Shown: one piece after another, positions 1 to 9,317 of the stretch
Numbering within the stretch: the stretch's first letter is position 1
How the letters are laid out: every line of letters starts with the position of its first letter
Origin: Gammaproteobacteria bacterium
Lineage (GTDB): Bacteria > Pseudomonadota > Gammaproteobacteria > HK1
DNA: 64,000 bases
Direction of reading: 5' to 3'
Assembly: GCA_021773645.1 (NCBI GenBank)
Contig: JAJFJU010000015.1
Location: 124,001 to 188,000, forward strand
Made by a program: the position numbers and the translations under genes
The notes under the pieces: model-generated
What the model saw: only the letters and a program-made list of their open reading frames with translations
What the model was told of the DNA's origin: nothing
The model's database searches: none

Positions 1-200
<200 letters not shown>

Positions 201-253
201 TTGAGGTCCATTATTTTCACTGTGTGTTGTTAGATGTAAATGGAGGTACTGAT

Positions 254-778
254 ATGAAACATTTTTTGCACTTTCTCACCGACGATGATCAGCGCTTGTT
301 GATGGAATCGATAGAGCAACTCCAGGTGACCGAGGGCACGATCATTCTGCATGAGGGTGAGCAGCGGCATGCCATATTTCTTGTCTTGCAGGGAGATGCC
401 CGGGTAGAACGGACTCATGGGGATTTTAATATTGAGATATCACATCTCGAAGAGGGTGAGATCTTTGGAGAAATGAGCTTTGTTGAGGGATTTATGGCCA
501 GCGCCAACGTGGTCGCTGCCAGCTCGATAAAATTAGCGGTGATCGAGTCCGCAGTGATTGAAAGACTGTCGGCTGATGACCCGGGTTTTAGTGGTCGATT
601 TTATAAATCTCTCACTGAGATTCTATCCAGACGGTTACGAGAAACCACTACAAGGGGCATATCGGAGTACACCTGGGGTGGTGGCATACGCCGAGTTCCA
701 GTAAAGGGTGATTCTGATGAAATGGAGGCCACGTGGACTGGTGGCAGCCCCTTGAGGGACAAAGCTTTTTCAGCCTAA
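254..778 (+). CDS. Cyclic nucleotide-binding-domain protein
   Basis: A protein of about 174 residues with one Crp/CAP-like beta-roll domain (roughly residues 10-125) and no helix-turn-helix, so it is not a Crp-type DNA-binding regulator. Seen: the roll motifs IILHEGEQ and IFLVLQGDARVE, and a phosphate-binding-cassette-like stretch FGEMSFVEGFMASANVVA. That cassette lacks the arginine that contacts the cyclic phosphate in Crp, so ligand binding is doubtful. An upstream in-frame GTG exists at 224, but ATG 254 is preceded by GGAGG (242-246) at good spacing, so I start there. The gene follows gor and overlaps the 3' end of the convergent secreted-protein gene by 4 bases. The ligand and partner are unknown. 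Confidence 0.8.
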   Translation: MKHFLHFLTDDDQRLLMESIEQLQVTEGTIILHEGEQRHAIFLVLQGDARVERTHGDFNIEISHLEEGEIFGEMSFVEGFMASANVVAASSIKLAVIESAVIERLSADDPGFSGRFYKSLTEILSRRLRETTTRGISEYTWGGGIRRVPVKGDSDEMEATWTGGSPLRDKAFSA

Positions 779-1152
779 TTTACAAAGCAGCGCTGATCGG
801 CGAGGGCGCTGCGTAATTGATCTAGGCGTTGATACAAGCCCTTTTTTCCCTCGCTGTTCAGATAAGAACGAGTAGCGGAGTATCCCAAGTAATAGAAAGC
901 CGGGGTGATAACGAGCCCTGCAGCAACCGCCGCCTGATTGCGGGGATTGTTCCAATAGCTGGTGGATGGGGCATTAAGCTGAGTATTTACCACGTTTGTC
1001 TCACGGTAGAGCTCGCGACAACCCTTTTGGGCGTCTGCAAGCTGCTGGGCGGAAATACCCGGAGCCGTAATTGTTGCGAAAGCGTGGGCAGTGGTCAAAG
1101 GCAGCAGGGCCATGAAGCTACAGAGCAGGCTCGAATACAGGATGCGGGGCAT
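775..1152 (-). CDS. Hypothetical secreted protein
   Basis: Not recognised. The protein is about 125 residues and begins with a clear signal peptide: MPRILYSS, a hydrophobic stretch, then a likely cut after AHA (about residue 23). The mature part has two cysteines (QKGCREL and the C-terminal DQRCFVN) that could pair, and a short moderately hydrophobic stretch, GLVITPAFYYLGYS. The frame stays open upstream to 1227, but the ATG at 1150-1152 has a GGAGGA ribosome site (minus strand, 1161-1166) and gives the natural signal peptide. The gene is divergent from the AsmA-like gene and convergent with the cyclic-nucleotide-domain gene. A periplasmic location is inferred; function is unknown. Confidence 0.65.
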   Translation of the reverse strand: MPRILYSSLLCSFMALLPLTTAHAFATITAPGISAQQLADAQKGCRELYRETNVVNTQLNAPSTSYWNNPRNQAAVAAGLVITPAFYYLGYSATRSYLNSEGKKGLYQRLDQLRSALADQRCFVN

Positions 1153-1277
1153 GAGATTATTCCTCCAGACAATGCCTTGGTTGTTAAGCAGCATAGCGGC
1201 CAGTCTGCTAAAGAGTTTAGTCTGCATTGGTGCCTGACATCTGCTGCATGCGCAATTTTATCCAGGAATATCGCCTA

Positions 1278-3386
1278 ATGCGCCTATTACGCTGGCTCTT
1301 CGTCAGCCTTCCTCTACTTTTATTATTCATAGCAACCCTGTTCTGGGGGCTGCTCCATACGATTGATCGCACGGTATACCAACAAGCCCTTGAAGCAGAG
1401 ATTTCAAAGCTAACGGGAAGGGCTTTTCAAGTTAAAGGAACGCTGGGTATAGAGTTGTTACCCCGACCAGCCCTGGTTGCTGGCGGCGTGAACCTAGCTA
1501 ACGCCCCTTGGGGCAGTCGTAAGCAGATGTTGAAATTGGGTCATCTGCGGATGGAGTTAGCGCTACGGCCCTTGTTGAAGGGGCGTATTACTATTACCAA
1601 GATTGTTGCCTCGGAGCTGGATTTGTTGTTGGAAAGAAATGCTGAGGATGAGCCTAACTGGCATTTTAAGGGCCAGCAGGATGACAGTCGTCGGAAGTTA
1701 CTCGGGGATGGCTTTTCCCTATGGGATATCCATCAGGTGCTGGCGCACAAGGCAAAACTCACCATTAAGGCTGGGAATGGCCGTGAGCCGATAAATATCG
1801 AGGTAGAGGCGCTACAACTTCGGGCCTTGAATCGATTTAGCCCCGTGGAAATTTATTTGAAGGGTAAGGCCTTGGGACGCAGCTTCATTTTTTCTGGAGC
1901 GATGGAAAATATGTCGCGGTTGCTTGCCAATAAAATCGTGGCCGTTCGAGGCAAGGCTATTCATGGAAATTCCGAGCTGAGTTTTCGGGGGGTGTTGGAG
2001 CAGCCTCTTATGATGGGGAATCCACGCTTGGTGGTTTTAGGGAAAGGGGCCGAACTTGCGGCTATCGTCCCGGACTTACCCGTCAATATGGCGTATTTGC
2101 CCTATAAATTCGAATTTTCAGCAAGGCCCGATGGTGCGCGATGGATTTTGGACGGAATCCATCTGAGTGCTGGAAAAAATAATCTATCCGGGAGCGTGAC
2201 CATCTATCCGGACAAGGAGAAAGGGCGTTTTGAGGCTTTAATGGTCGTCGCGGATGGCCCGGAAATCGGGATGTTTTTTCCCACTTTAGCTGATTCGCTA
2301 GCGCCTCTCCCATATCAAATTTCCATAGAGGCTGCAGGAGACTTCAAACACTGGGATTTGAAGAAACTGCAACTTAAAGCGGGCGCCAACGAAGTAACGG
2401 GGAGCTTGGCCGTGGATTGGGGCGGAAAAAGACCGCGGATTGCAGGCGAATTACGCTCCACGCAGATCGAACTTCCTATTGGGAAACTCAACGGATCAGA
2501 TATAGCCGTTAAGCAAAAAAGTAACGCGGGGAAGCTATTTAGCAGCGAGGACATTGATAGTGCGGCGCTGTCTTGGATAGATGGGCATATAAATCTGGAT
2601 GTCGAGTTGTTAAAGAATGCCGTATTACCGGTGAAAAACCTACATACCCAACTGCAATTAGAAGACGGTCAGTTGCACGTTACAGAACTGCGCATGGACG
2701 TGGCGGGTGGAACGCTCACGGCTTCCGGGCGTATTGACGACAAGCAATCCCGGCCAATTGAGCTTAAGGCGAGTGGCAAAGAACTGGATTTACTTCGACT
2801 GGTGAATCAATTTGGATTAGATGCGGATGGATTGAGTGGAAAAATTGATTTTTCGCTTGTCCTAAACGCGCACGGTCACTCATCTGCCACAGTGGCTAAA
2901 AGTCTTAATGGTGAGGTGAGACTATTAATGACTAAAGGGCGTGTGCGGACTGAAATGCATGAATATCTGGTGGGTGGACTTAGCACGGTCCTAAGTACTT
3001 TTTTTCGTGAGAAGGCTGATACCACGATAATCCATTGTGCCATTGCTCATATGCGTTTCCAACAAGGTATGGGTAAAAGTCTTTCATTGGTCGTGGATAC
3101 CGAGCACGCTCTGTTAAAGGGAGAAGGCAAACTCAATCTGCATGACGAAAGCCTGGATTTTCTCATAGAGCCCAAGCCCAAAGGGGTTACCCTCAACCTT
3201 GGGGTGCCGTTGAGAATTCAAGGTCCAATACAAGAACCTGTCGTGTCACCCCAGGCACTAGGTGCGGCACGTAAGATCGGGGGACTGCTTGGAATTATCT
3301 TTTTCCCACCTGCCGCTTTACTGGGATTGGGGGAGTTAGGAGCAGGGGACGCCCCAGCCTGTAGCAAGGCGCTTGCGGGAAACTAG
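1278..3386 (+). CDS. AsmA family protein
   Basis: A large envelope protein of about 702 residues. Seen: one N-terminal membrane anchor (LRWLFVSLPLLLLFIATLFWG), then an AsmA-type beginning (LTGRAFQVKGTLGIELLPRPALVAGGVNLANAPWG) and a long beta-rich periplasmic part, ending in the conserved C-terminal AsmA region around LNLGVPLRIQGPIQEP. AsmA/TamB/YhdP-type proteins form periplasmic beta-groove bridges implicated in phospholipid transport to the outer membrane. ATG 1278 is chosen because it places the membrane segment directly at the N-terminus; earlier in-frame starts at 1227 and 1248 would add an odd Cys-containing leader. It stands alone and converges on rne. Which AsmA subgroup it belongs to cannot be settled by eye. 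Confidence 0.85.
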   Translation: MRLLRWLFVSLPLLLLFIATLFWGLLHTIDRTVYQQALEAEISKLTGRAFQVKGTLGIELLPRPALVAGGVNLANAPWGSRKQMLKLGHLRMELALRPLLKGRITITKIVASELDLLLERNAEDEPNWHFKGQQDDSRRKLLGDGFSLWDIHQVLAHKAKLTIKAGNGREPINIEVEALQLRALNRFSPVEIYLKGKALGRSFIFSGAMENMSRLLANKIVAVRGKAIHGNSELSFRGVLEQPLMMGNPRLVVLGKGAELAAIVPDLPVNMAYLPYKFEFSARPDGARWILDGIHLSAGKNNLSGSVTIYPDKEKGRFEALMVVADGPEIGMFFPTLADSLAPLPYQISIEAAGDFKHWDLKKLQLKAGANEVTGSLAVDWGGKRPRIAGELRSTQIELPIGKLNGSDIAVKQKSNAGKLFSSEDIDSAALSWIDGHINLDVELLKNAVLPVKNLHTQLQLEDGQLHVTELRMDVAGGTLTASGRIDDKQSRPIELKASGKELDLLRLVNQFGLDADGLSGKIDFSLVLNAHGHSSATVAKSLNGEVRLLMTKGRVRTEMHEYLVGGLSTVLSTFFREKADTTIIHCAIAHMRFQQGMGKSLSLVVDTEHALLKGEGKLNLHDESLDFLIEPKPKGVTLNLGVPLRIQGPIQEPVVSPQALGAARKIGGLLGIIFFPPAALLGLGELGAGDAPACSKALAGN

Positions 3387-3459
3387 CAGGCTGGCGACCG
3401 GAGACGAATCTAAGGGCTCTGATCTATTCGTGGATTCGCATCTTGAACCGCAGCCTGCT
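3385..3459. repeat. Nested inverted repeat between asmA-like gene and rne
   Basis: Between the convergent 3' ends there is an outer perfect 9-bp inverted repeat, AGCAGGCTG (3385-3393) with CAGCCTGCT (3451-3459), and an inner one, CGAATC (3405-3410) with GATTCG (3433-3438). The left outer arm begins on the stop codon of the asmA-like gene. It could act as a bidirectional terminator, although no T-run follows on either strand. Confidence 0.45.
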
Positions 3460-3485
3460 TCGCTCAGAATAAATCAGAGTTTCCC

Positions 3486-6065
3486 TCAGTCTTTGTTGGT
3501 TGGTTCGGGGTTTTTTCCGCTTACCGGGCTTGTCGCTGGTGCCTTGTCAGGGCTTTTGGGCGGAGCGGGAGGAGGCACGGGTGTTGCCGCTTTACTGGCC
3601 ACTGGCTCGATCGGTTTGGACGTTTTTATCGGTGTTGATTTTATGGGTTTTGCCTGAACCGGGGTCTCCGGTATTTTTCGGGCTGCCGAAGGCTTTTCAG
3701 GGATCGTCTTATCGCTTTTACGATTGTTTTCAGCGGCCTTTGGTTTTGGTGCTGCCTCGGCCTTAGCGTGCTCGGTGGGCGAAGTTGATGGCTTGGCAGG
3801 GACCTTTGTAGTGGGTGGAGTGCTAACTTTTTGAGCCTGCTCAGATGCCTTGGAAGGAGCCGGTTTCTCGTTGCCGCTAGACTTTGGGTTTTCTGTCTTA
3901 GTTGCCGGTTCTTTGGCTTTTACCGCTGCTGAATCGGTCTTGTTGTCCTGAGGGTTTTCTGTGCCCTCGGTTCCAGCTTGGCGGCCACGCCCACGTCCAC
4001 GTCCACGTCCGCCTCGGCGGCGTCCACGGCGGGGCGCATTGCCAGTTTGTTCCTGTCCGGATTGTGGACCATTGCCGTTAGCTTTTTCTTTGTTCTCGCT
4101 AGCTGCGTCAGGCTTGGTAGTCCCGGTTTTTTGTGCTTGTGTGGGCTTGTTAGGCTTTTCTCCCGGTCCATTGTTGGAACGCTGCTCGTTAGGACGACGT
4201 CGGGCCCCACCACCGCCGCGACGGCCACCACCGCGACGACGATTTCCGCTTGGGCGTGTTTGCTGTCCCCCCTGTCCTTGTCGGCGGGCACCACTACGCT
4301 GGTTTTCCACGGGTTTAGTCGACGGCTTATCTTCCGCGGGCGTGGCCTGGGGGGGGGGCTCGGCAGGATCCTTTTCGTTGCCAAACAGGTTGGATAGGAA
4401 TTTTTTGATCAGGCCAGTTTCTTGCTTCGAGGATGTTTCTTCGGCGATGACCGGTGCTTGTCTTACCACGCCCTTAACCGCGGGTTCCGGTGTGCGTACG
4501 GGTGCTTTATTGCCTAGCAATTCCAGTTCTGCCTCTGGAGCAGTTTCGCTGAGTTTATAACTTGGTTTCTTCTGAGTCGGATGCTGGCGATCGTCTTCGC
4601 GAACCCGTTCCACGATGTAATTGGGAGATTCGAGGGCTGGATCAGGGACCAGAACGATATGGATGCCCTGACGTTTTTCCATTTCATGGATGCTTTCCCG
4701 CTTCTCATTGAGCAGGAAGATACCAACATTCAGCGGCACTTTAACTACGATTTTGCCGGTTTTTTCCTTCTGGGCCTCTTCATCAATGAGGCGCAAAATG
4801 GACAGCGCAAGAGATTCTGCACTACGAATCTGCCCATGTCCGCTGCATCGTGGGCAGATGCTCAAACTGGATTCGCCCAGTGAGGGACGGAGTCGTTGAC
4901 GGGACATTTCCAGTAGGCCAAAGCGCGAGATCCGTGCCACCTGTATGCGCGCCCGATCCGGGCGCAGTGCATCGCGCAGGCGTTGCTCTACGGCACGCTG
5001 ATTGCGGGCTGGGCTCATATCGATGAAATCGATAACGACGAGTCCGCCCAAGTCGCGTAGACGCAGTTGTAGGGCAATTTCGTCCGCTGCCTCAAGATTG
5101 GTGTTTAAGGCGGTTTCCTCAATGTCGCCGCCCTTGGTTGCTCGTGCTGAATTGATATCTATGGATACCAGCGCCTCGGTGTGATCGATGACCAGGGAGC
5201 CACCAGAAGGCAAGTTAATGGAGTGGCCAAAGGCCGATTCGATCTGACTTTCTATTTGGTAGCGACTAAATAGCGGTGTGCTGTCTTGGTAGAACTTGAG
5301 TTTTGCCAGATTGTGCGGCATGACTTGGCCAATAAATTCTTTCGCTTCGTCATATAGTGTCTTGTCATCAATCAGGATCTCGCCTATATCTCGCCGAAAA
5401 TGATCCCGGATGGCGCGGATAATGAGGTTGCTTTCCTGATGAATGAGCGCCGGAGGAGAGGGCTCCTGAGAGGCGGTATCGATGGCACTCCAAAGCTGTA
5501 GCAGATAATCGAGATCCGCCTGTAGTTCCTCTTCATTTCGGCCTACCCCGGCAGTGCGGACGATCAGGCCCATGCCCTCGGGGAGTTCCAGATTGCTGAG
5601 GGCTTCTCGCAGGTTGCTACGCTCTTCCCCCTCTACGCGGCGAGAGATGCCGCCGGCACGTGGGTTGTTAGGCATTAACACCAGATAACGCCCAGCCAGG
5701 CTGATGAAGGTGGTCAGAGCAGCCCCTTTATTGCCGCGCTCTTCCTTGTCTACCTGAATAAGTAGTTTTTGGCCTTCCCGCAGCACTTCCTTGATCGATG
5801 GGCGGCCGCTTCCAGAACCCTCTTTGGACTTAAAATATTGCCGTGAGACTTCTTTAAAAGGCAAAAAACCATGCCGCTTGGAACCGTAATCGACGAATGC
5901 GGCCTCCAGGCTGGGTTCGATACGGGTGATTTTTGCGAGGTATATATTGGCCTTCTTTTGGCCCCGGGACGGCACCTCTATATCGAGGTTGGTGAGGCGC
6001 TGGCCATCGGCAATGGCGACTCGCAGCTCTTCTGGCTGGGTCGCATTGATCAACATTCTTTTCAT
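3486..6065 (-). CDS. rne: Ribonuclease E
   Basis: An essential endoribonuclease for mRNA decay and for rRNA/tRNA maturation, and the scaffold of the degradosome at the inner membrane. The 859-residue protein has an S1 domain (about 36-120), a catalytic core with the Mg-binding aspartates D303 (SIDIN) and D346 (VVIDFIDM), and the Zn-link CPRC at C404/C407. These are the same positions as in E. coli. From about residue 500 the protein is low complexity: Pro/Lys/Glu-rich and very Arg/Gly-rich segments ([16 protein letters not shown]), the usual RNA-binding, partner-binding tail. The start has a strong AAGGAG ribosome site. It is divergent from rluC, as in E. coli, across a long structured leader. 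The full-length tail makes it RNase E rather than RNase G. Confidence 0.97.
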   Translation of the reverse strand: MKRMLINATQPEELRVAIADGQRLTNLDIEVPSRGQKKANIYLAKITRIEPSLEAAFVDYGSKRHGFLPFKEVSRQYFKSKEGSGSGRPSIKEVLREGQKLLIQVDKEERGNKGAALTTFISLAGRYLVLMPNNPRAGGISRRVEGEERSNLREALSNLELPEGMGLIVRTAGVGRNEEELQADLDYLLQLWSAIDTASQEPSPPALIHQESNLIIRAIRDHFRRDIGEILIDDKTLYDEAKEFIGQVMPHNLAKLKFYQDSTPLFSRYQIESQIESAFGHSINLPSGGSLVIDHTEALVSIDINSARATKGGDIEETALNTNLEAADEIALQLRLRDLGGLVVIDFIDMSPARNQRAVEQRLRDALRPDRARIQVARISRFGLLEMSRQRLRPSLGESSLSICPRCSGHGQIRSAESLALSILRLIDEEAQKEKTGKIVVKVPLNVGIFLLNEKRESIHEMEKRQGIHIVLVPDPALESPNYIVERVREDDRQHPTQKKPSYKLSETAPEAELELLGNKAPVRTPEPAVKGVVRQAPVIAEETSSKQETGLIKKFLSNLFGNEKDPAEPPPQATPAEDKPSTKPVENQRSGARRQGQGGQQTRPSGNRRRGGGRRGGGGARRRPNEQRSNNGPGEKPNKPTQAQKTGTTKPDAASENKEKANGNGPQSGQEQTGNAPRRGRRRGGRGRGRGRGRQAGTEGTENPQDNKTDSAAVKAKEPATKTENPKSSGNEKPAPSKASEQAQKVSTPPTTKVPAKPSTSPTEHAKAEAAPKPKAAENNRKSDKTIPEKPSAARKIPETPVQAKPIKSTPIKTSKPIEPVASKAATPVPPPAPPKSPDKAPATSPVSGKNPEPTNKD

Positions 6066-6565
6066 CAGATCTCCTTAGGCTACGCACGAGGCCGTTCGAC
6101 AAAGCGAAGGGACGCGCGCGCGGCTGGCGGATTCGTGCCATGGCAGGAGCGGTGGGGAATGGGCACATGGCGCCCGGATAGGGGAAAACCGGAACCCGTT
6201 GAGGGTTACTGGAATATTACGGTGGACAACCCGTCGGTCTTAAGTAGATACAAATACATAAGGCACTAACGTCCTGCTAAAGCAGGTGTCCGGGGAAAGT
6301 TTCCCTGGGGTTGTTTCACGCGGCTAAGCCAGCGTGAACGGCCGCGCAGGGCAACCCGCCTATAGCGAATCCCGCGCAACGCCACGGCCCCCTGGCCGTC
6401 TAAAACCGCTCGTGCCGTCCGTCTGCATCACGGATGACATCGAATCTATTCATTTCAAGTAAGGGCACATCACCATAGAGGCACCCCCAAGCGGCCCGAT
6501 ATCCTGCATCGTGCCGCCTAAGTAATTCTTGCTACAGCGATTAATCCAAGTGCTGAGCGCGGCCG
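6066..6565 (-). promoter_or_regulatory. Long structured 5' leader of rne (620-bp gene-free gap)
   Basis: The 6066-6685 gap has no convincing gene. On the rne side it holds several hairpins: ACGGCC/GGCCGT (6384-6399), a TTCACGC..GCGTGAA stem continued by GGC/GCC (6315-6338, one bulged A), GGGAAAgTTTCCC (6293-6305) and CCTGC/GCAGG (6273-6286). E. coli rne has a 361-nt structured leader through which RNase E controls its own mRNA. A comparable role here is inferred from position and structure, not from sequence identity. Confidence 0.5.
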
Positions 6566-6593
6566 ACTATAGCATGCGGGTCTGGCGCATCAA
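6566..6593 (-). promoter_or_regulatory. Candidate rne promoter
   Basis: On the minus strand, TTGATG (6588-6593), a 16-bp spacer and TATAGT (6566-6571), followed by a GC-rich stretch. Transcription would start near 6559 and give a leader of about 490 nt. Confidence 0.45.
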
Positions 6594-6614
6594 ACTGCTA
6601 TCATGCGGCCCATG

Positions 6615-6642
6615 TTGAGCCTGCTTTTCTATCCCCTAAATT
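6615..6642 (+). promoter_or_regulatory. Possible rluC promoter (weak)
   Basis: TTGAGC (6615-6620), 16 bp, TAAATT (6637-6642), followed 43 bases later by the rluC start, which has a GAGG ribosome site. The match to consensus is moderate, so this is a tentative call. Confidence 0.3.
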
Positions 6643-6685
6643 TGTCCCGGCCCGGGCCTGTCCAGCATTTATATGAGGCTGGCGC

Positions 6686-7663
6686 ATGAGCCGTGAGCAA
6701 TCCGAGCTAATTCGTTCAACGGTTCAGCTGGTGGAGATAGATAGTCATCACGAAGGCCAGCGGATTGATAATTTCCTGCTTTATTGCCTGAAAGATATCC
6801 CCAAGACGCGCATCTATCGCATCCTTCGCAAGGGTGAGGTGCGAGTCAATAAAGGCCGAATTCGCCAAGGATATCGCCTAAAAATAGGCGATATCGTACG
6901 CATTCCGCCATTGTCCCGGCGTCCGCCTCAGGCGCCGCCTCCGCGCAACGAGAAACTGCTGCAACGCCTTGCCAGCAGAATCCTCTTGGAAGATAAGCGC
7001 CTGCTGGTATTGAATAAACCCTCGGGTATTGCGGTCCATGGTGGCAGTGGTATCAGTTTGGGGATCATCGAGGCCATGCGGGCATTGCGGGGCGAAGGCG
7101 CTTATTTGGAGCTGGTACACCGGCTGGATCGGGAAACCTCGGGCTGCCTAGTGATTGCCAAACGGCGTAGCACTTTGCGCCACCTTCATCAATGTCTGCG
7201 GGAGCAACGGGTACACAAGTGTTACTTCGCCTTGGTTAAAGGACGCTGGACTGAGCGGCAGGTGGTGACCGGTGCATTGCGCAAATATGACACGCGTTCT
7301 GGCGAACGAGTGGTGCGTATGGAGGAGGGTGGGAAGTCGGCAACAACTCGTTTTGAGCCGCTGGCTAGTACCGCTACTTATAGTTTGATGCGGGTTAAGC
7401 CACTGACCGGCCGTACCCATCAGATCCGTGTCCATGCGGCGGAGGCAGGCCATCCCATTGTCGGGGATTCTAAATATGGCGATACGGAATTTAACCGCGA
7501 AATGCGTGATCGTGGTGGCCTTAAACGCCTTTTTCTCCATGCCGCCAGTCTGGAATACCCGGCGGCCGAGGATGGCAAAGCGGTTCTTCTACAAGCTCCT
7601 CTGGATGATGAGCTCAGGCTAGTGCTGAAAAAACTGGGAATGAGTGCGAGTTACGCATCGTGA
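6686..7663 (+). CDS. rluC: 23S rRNA pseudouridine(955/2504/2580) synthase
   Basis: Converts three uridines of 23S rRNA to pseudouridine. The protein has 325 residues: an S4 RNA-binding domain (about 24-85; QRIDNFLLYCLKDIPKTRIYRILRKGEVRVN) and an RsuA/RluA catalytic domain with HRLDRETSG, whose D148 is the catalytic aspartate, followed by GRTHQIRVH. Length and domain order fit RluC rather than RluD, and the divergent rne neighbour is the classical RluC context. The stop overlaps the GTG start of the HAD gene by 4 bases, so the two are probably translated together. Confidence 0.95.
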   Translation: MSREQSELIRSTVQLVEIDSHHEGQRIDNFLLYCLKDIPKTRIYRILRKGEVRVNKGRIRQGYRLKIGDIVRIPPLSRRPPQAPPPRNEKLLQRLASRILLEDKRLLVLNKPSGIAVHGGSGISLGIIEAMRALRGEGAYLELVHRLDRETSGCLVIAKRRSTLRHLHQCLREQRVHKCYFALVKGRWTERQVVTGALRKYDTRSGERVVRMEEGGKSATTRFEPLASTATYSLMRVKPLTGRTHQIRVHAAEAGHPIVGDSKYGDTEFNREMRDRGGLKRLFLHAASLEYPAAEDGKAVLLQAPLDDELRLVLKKLGMSASYAS

Positions 7664-8325
7664 GTAACGATCAACGCCTACTGGTTTTTGATTGGGATGG
7701 AACCTTGCTTGATTCCACCGCGGTGATTGTGGCGGCCGCCCAGGCAGCGACGATAGATCTGGATATTGAGCAGCCGTCGGAGGCGCGTATCCGCGGCATC
7801 ATCGGTCTTAATCTGGCGGATGCCATTGCGACTCTGTTTCCGGCCGAGAATTCGAGTTTTTGTGAGGTTTTCAGACAGCGCTATCGGGCTCGTTTTGCTG
7901 AAATCCATCAGCACTCGCCCACCGAGCTATTTCCAGAGGTAAGTTCTGTGCTTAAAGATCTGGAGAGCTTGGGTTATATCCTCGCCATCGCTACTGGCAA
8001 GGCGCGGGCTGGTTTTGAGCGGGAGGCCGAGCGTACCGGGGTGGAAGGACATTTTCGCACCACCCGCTGTGCCGACGAGGCACCGTCCAAGCCCCATCCG
8101 GCGATGCTGCTACAGATTATGGAGGAGCTGGATATGGATGCAGAACAGACCACCATGATCGGAGATACGGATTACGATTTGAAAATGGCGGAAGGTGCCG
8201 GGGTTGCAGCGGTGGCGGTGAGTTATGGTGCGCATCCCAAGGAGCGGCTGTTGGCGCGAGCGCCAGCCGCTTGTCTGGAAAACCTGACTGAGCTTCCCGC
8301 TTGGCTACAGAGGACACATTATTGA
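7660..8325 (+). CDS. HAD-IA family hydrolase (phosphoglycolate phosphatase-like)
   Basis: A cytosolic HAD-superfamily phosphatase of 221 residues. Seen: motif I DWDGTLLDS with nucleophile D11 and D13, motif II around IATGK, motif III lysine in SKPHPAML, and motif IV GDTDYDLKMA. The small helical cap between motifs I and II places it in subfamily IA with Gph-like enzymes. The substrate cannot be read from sequence. It starts at GTG inside the end of rluC, and its TGA shares one base with the ATG of the S49 protease gene, so the three probably form an operon. Confidence 0.88.
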   Translation: MSNDQRLLVFDWDGTLLDSTAVIVAAAQAATIDLDIEQPSEARIRGIIGLNLADAIATLFPAENSSFCEVFRQRYRARFAEIHQHSPTELFPEVSSVLKDLESLGYILAIATGKARAGFEREAERTGVEGHFRTTRCADEAPSKPHPAMLLQIMEELDMDAEQTTMIGDTDYDLKMAEGAGVAAVAVSYGAHPKERLLARAPAACLENLTELPAWLQRTHY

Positions 8326-9296
8326 TGGATGAGAGTGATTGGGACCCGGTCAGCACTGCGCCAAAGGAAGAATTGGCTTGGGAGCGCGAGGTGCTGGACA
8401 AGCTCGCCTTTGCGGCCATTTCCGAGCAGCGTCGCGCACGGCGCTGGGGAATATTTTTCAAGCTGGCCAGCCTCGCCTACGTGGGCTTGTTACTGTGGTT
8501 TTATCTGCCCTGGCAAGGTCTTTCCCCGAGCATGGGTGAGGCGCATAGCGCGCTGGTGGATATACGCGGGGTGATCTCGGCGGATAGTGAGGCTAGCGCT
8601 GATCGTGTGGCCACCGCCCTACGTGCGGCCTTTGAGGATAAAAATACTGCGGGCGTCATTCTGCGTATCAATAGTCCTGGCGGTAGCCCGGTTCAGGCGG
8701 GCTATATCAATGATGAGATCCGGCGATTACGGAAAAAATATCCGGATACCCCGCTGTATACGGTGATCTCCGATATCTGCGCCTCGGGTGGTTATTACAT
8801 TGCCGTGGCGGGTGATCGGATCTATGCAGACAAGTCCAGCATCGTGGGTTCCATCGGTGTGTTAATGAATGGTTTCGGTTTTGTCGACGGCATGAAAAAG
8901 CTTGGCGTTGAACGGCGCCTGCTGACCGCTGGTGAACATAAGGGCTTGATGGACCCCTTTTCGCCCCTTGAGAATGCAGAGCGTACACATATTCAGCGCT
9001 TGCTCGATCAAATGCATGCGCAATTTATTCAAGTGGTAAAGGAGGGGCGCGGTAAACGTCTAAAAGAGGATGAGAAACTCTTCAGTGGCCTTGTCTGGAG
9101 TGGAGAGGAAAGTGTAGAGCTGGGGTTGGTGGATGCCCTAGGTAGTGCCGGTTATGTGGCGCGGGAGGTGATCGGGGTGGCTGAGATCGTCGACTTTAGT
9201 GTCCGCAAGGGGTATCTCGAACGCATCAGCGAGGGTATCGGTAGCGCGGTGGCAAGAACGCTATCTAGCGAACTGGCCTTTAGCTTACCGCGCTGA
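8325..9296 (+). CDS. sppA: S49 family signal-peptide-peptidase-like protease
   Basis: A membrane-anchored Ser-Lys protease of the short (single-domain) SppA/SohB type, 323 residues; the family degrades cleaved signal peptides or membrane fragments. Seen: one membrane segment (about 46-62), the oxyanion-loop motif RINSPGGSP (115-122), the likely nucleophile S154 in DICASGGYYIA and the likely general base K206 in AGEHKGLMDPF. A TTG at 8301 would add eight residues, but ATG 8325 sits directly on the HAD stop. It is followed closely by the palindromic element at 9318. The symbol is the family name; long E. coli SppA has two such domains. Confidence 0.87.
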   Translation: MDESDWDPVSTAPKEELAWEREVLDKLAFAAISEQRRARRWGIFFKLASLAYVGLLLWFYLPWQGLSPSMGEAHSALVDIRGVISADSEASADRVATALRAAFEDKNTAGVILRINSPGGSPVQAGYINDEIRRLRKKYPDTPLYTVISDICASGGYYIAVAGDRIYADKSSIVGSIGVLMNGFGFVDGMKKLGVERRLLTAGEHKGLMDPFSPLENAERTHIQRLLDQMHAQFIQVVKEGRGKRLKEDEKLFSGLVWSGEESVELGLVDALGSAGYVAREVIGVAEIVDFSVRKGYLERISEGIGSAVARTLSSELAFSLPR

Positions 9297-9317
9297 GTTG
9301 CCGCCACTCTCGAGTGT

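Noticed and set aside
829-1278. 149-codon plus-strand ORF opposite the secreted-protein gene.
   Set aside because: The minus frame has a signal peptide and strong ribosome site; this one has neither.
3961-4060. Short direct repeats (ccacgtccacgtccacgtccg) that look like a repeat array.
   Set aside because: They are codons for the RGRGRG blocks of RNase E, not a non-coding repeat locus.
3961-4560. Long ORF (about 199 codons) rich in Arg/Pro/Cys on the plus strand.
   Set aside because: It is antisense to the GC-rich Arg/Gly repeats of the RNase E tail, with no ribosome site and no family resemblance.
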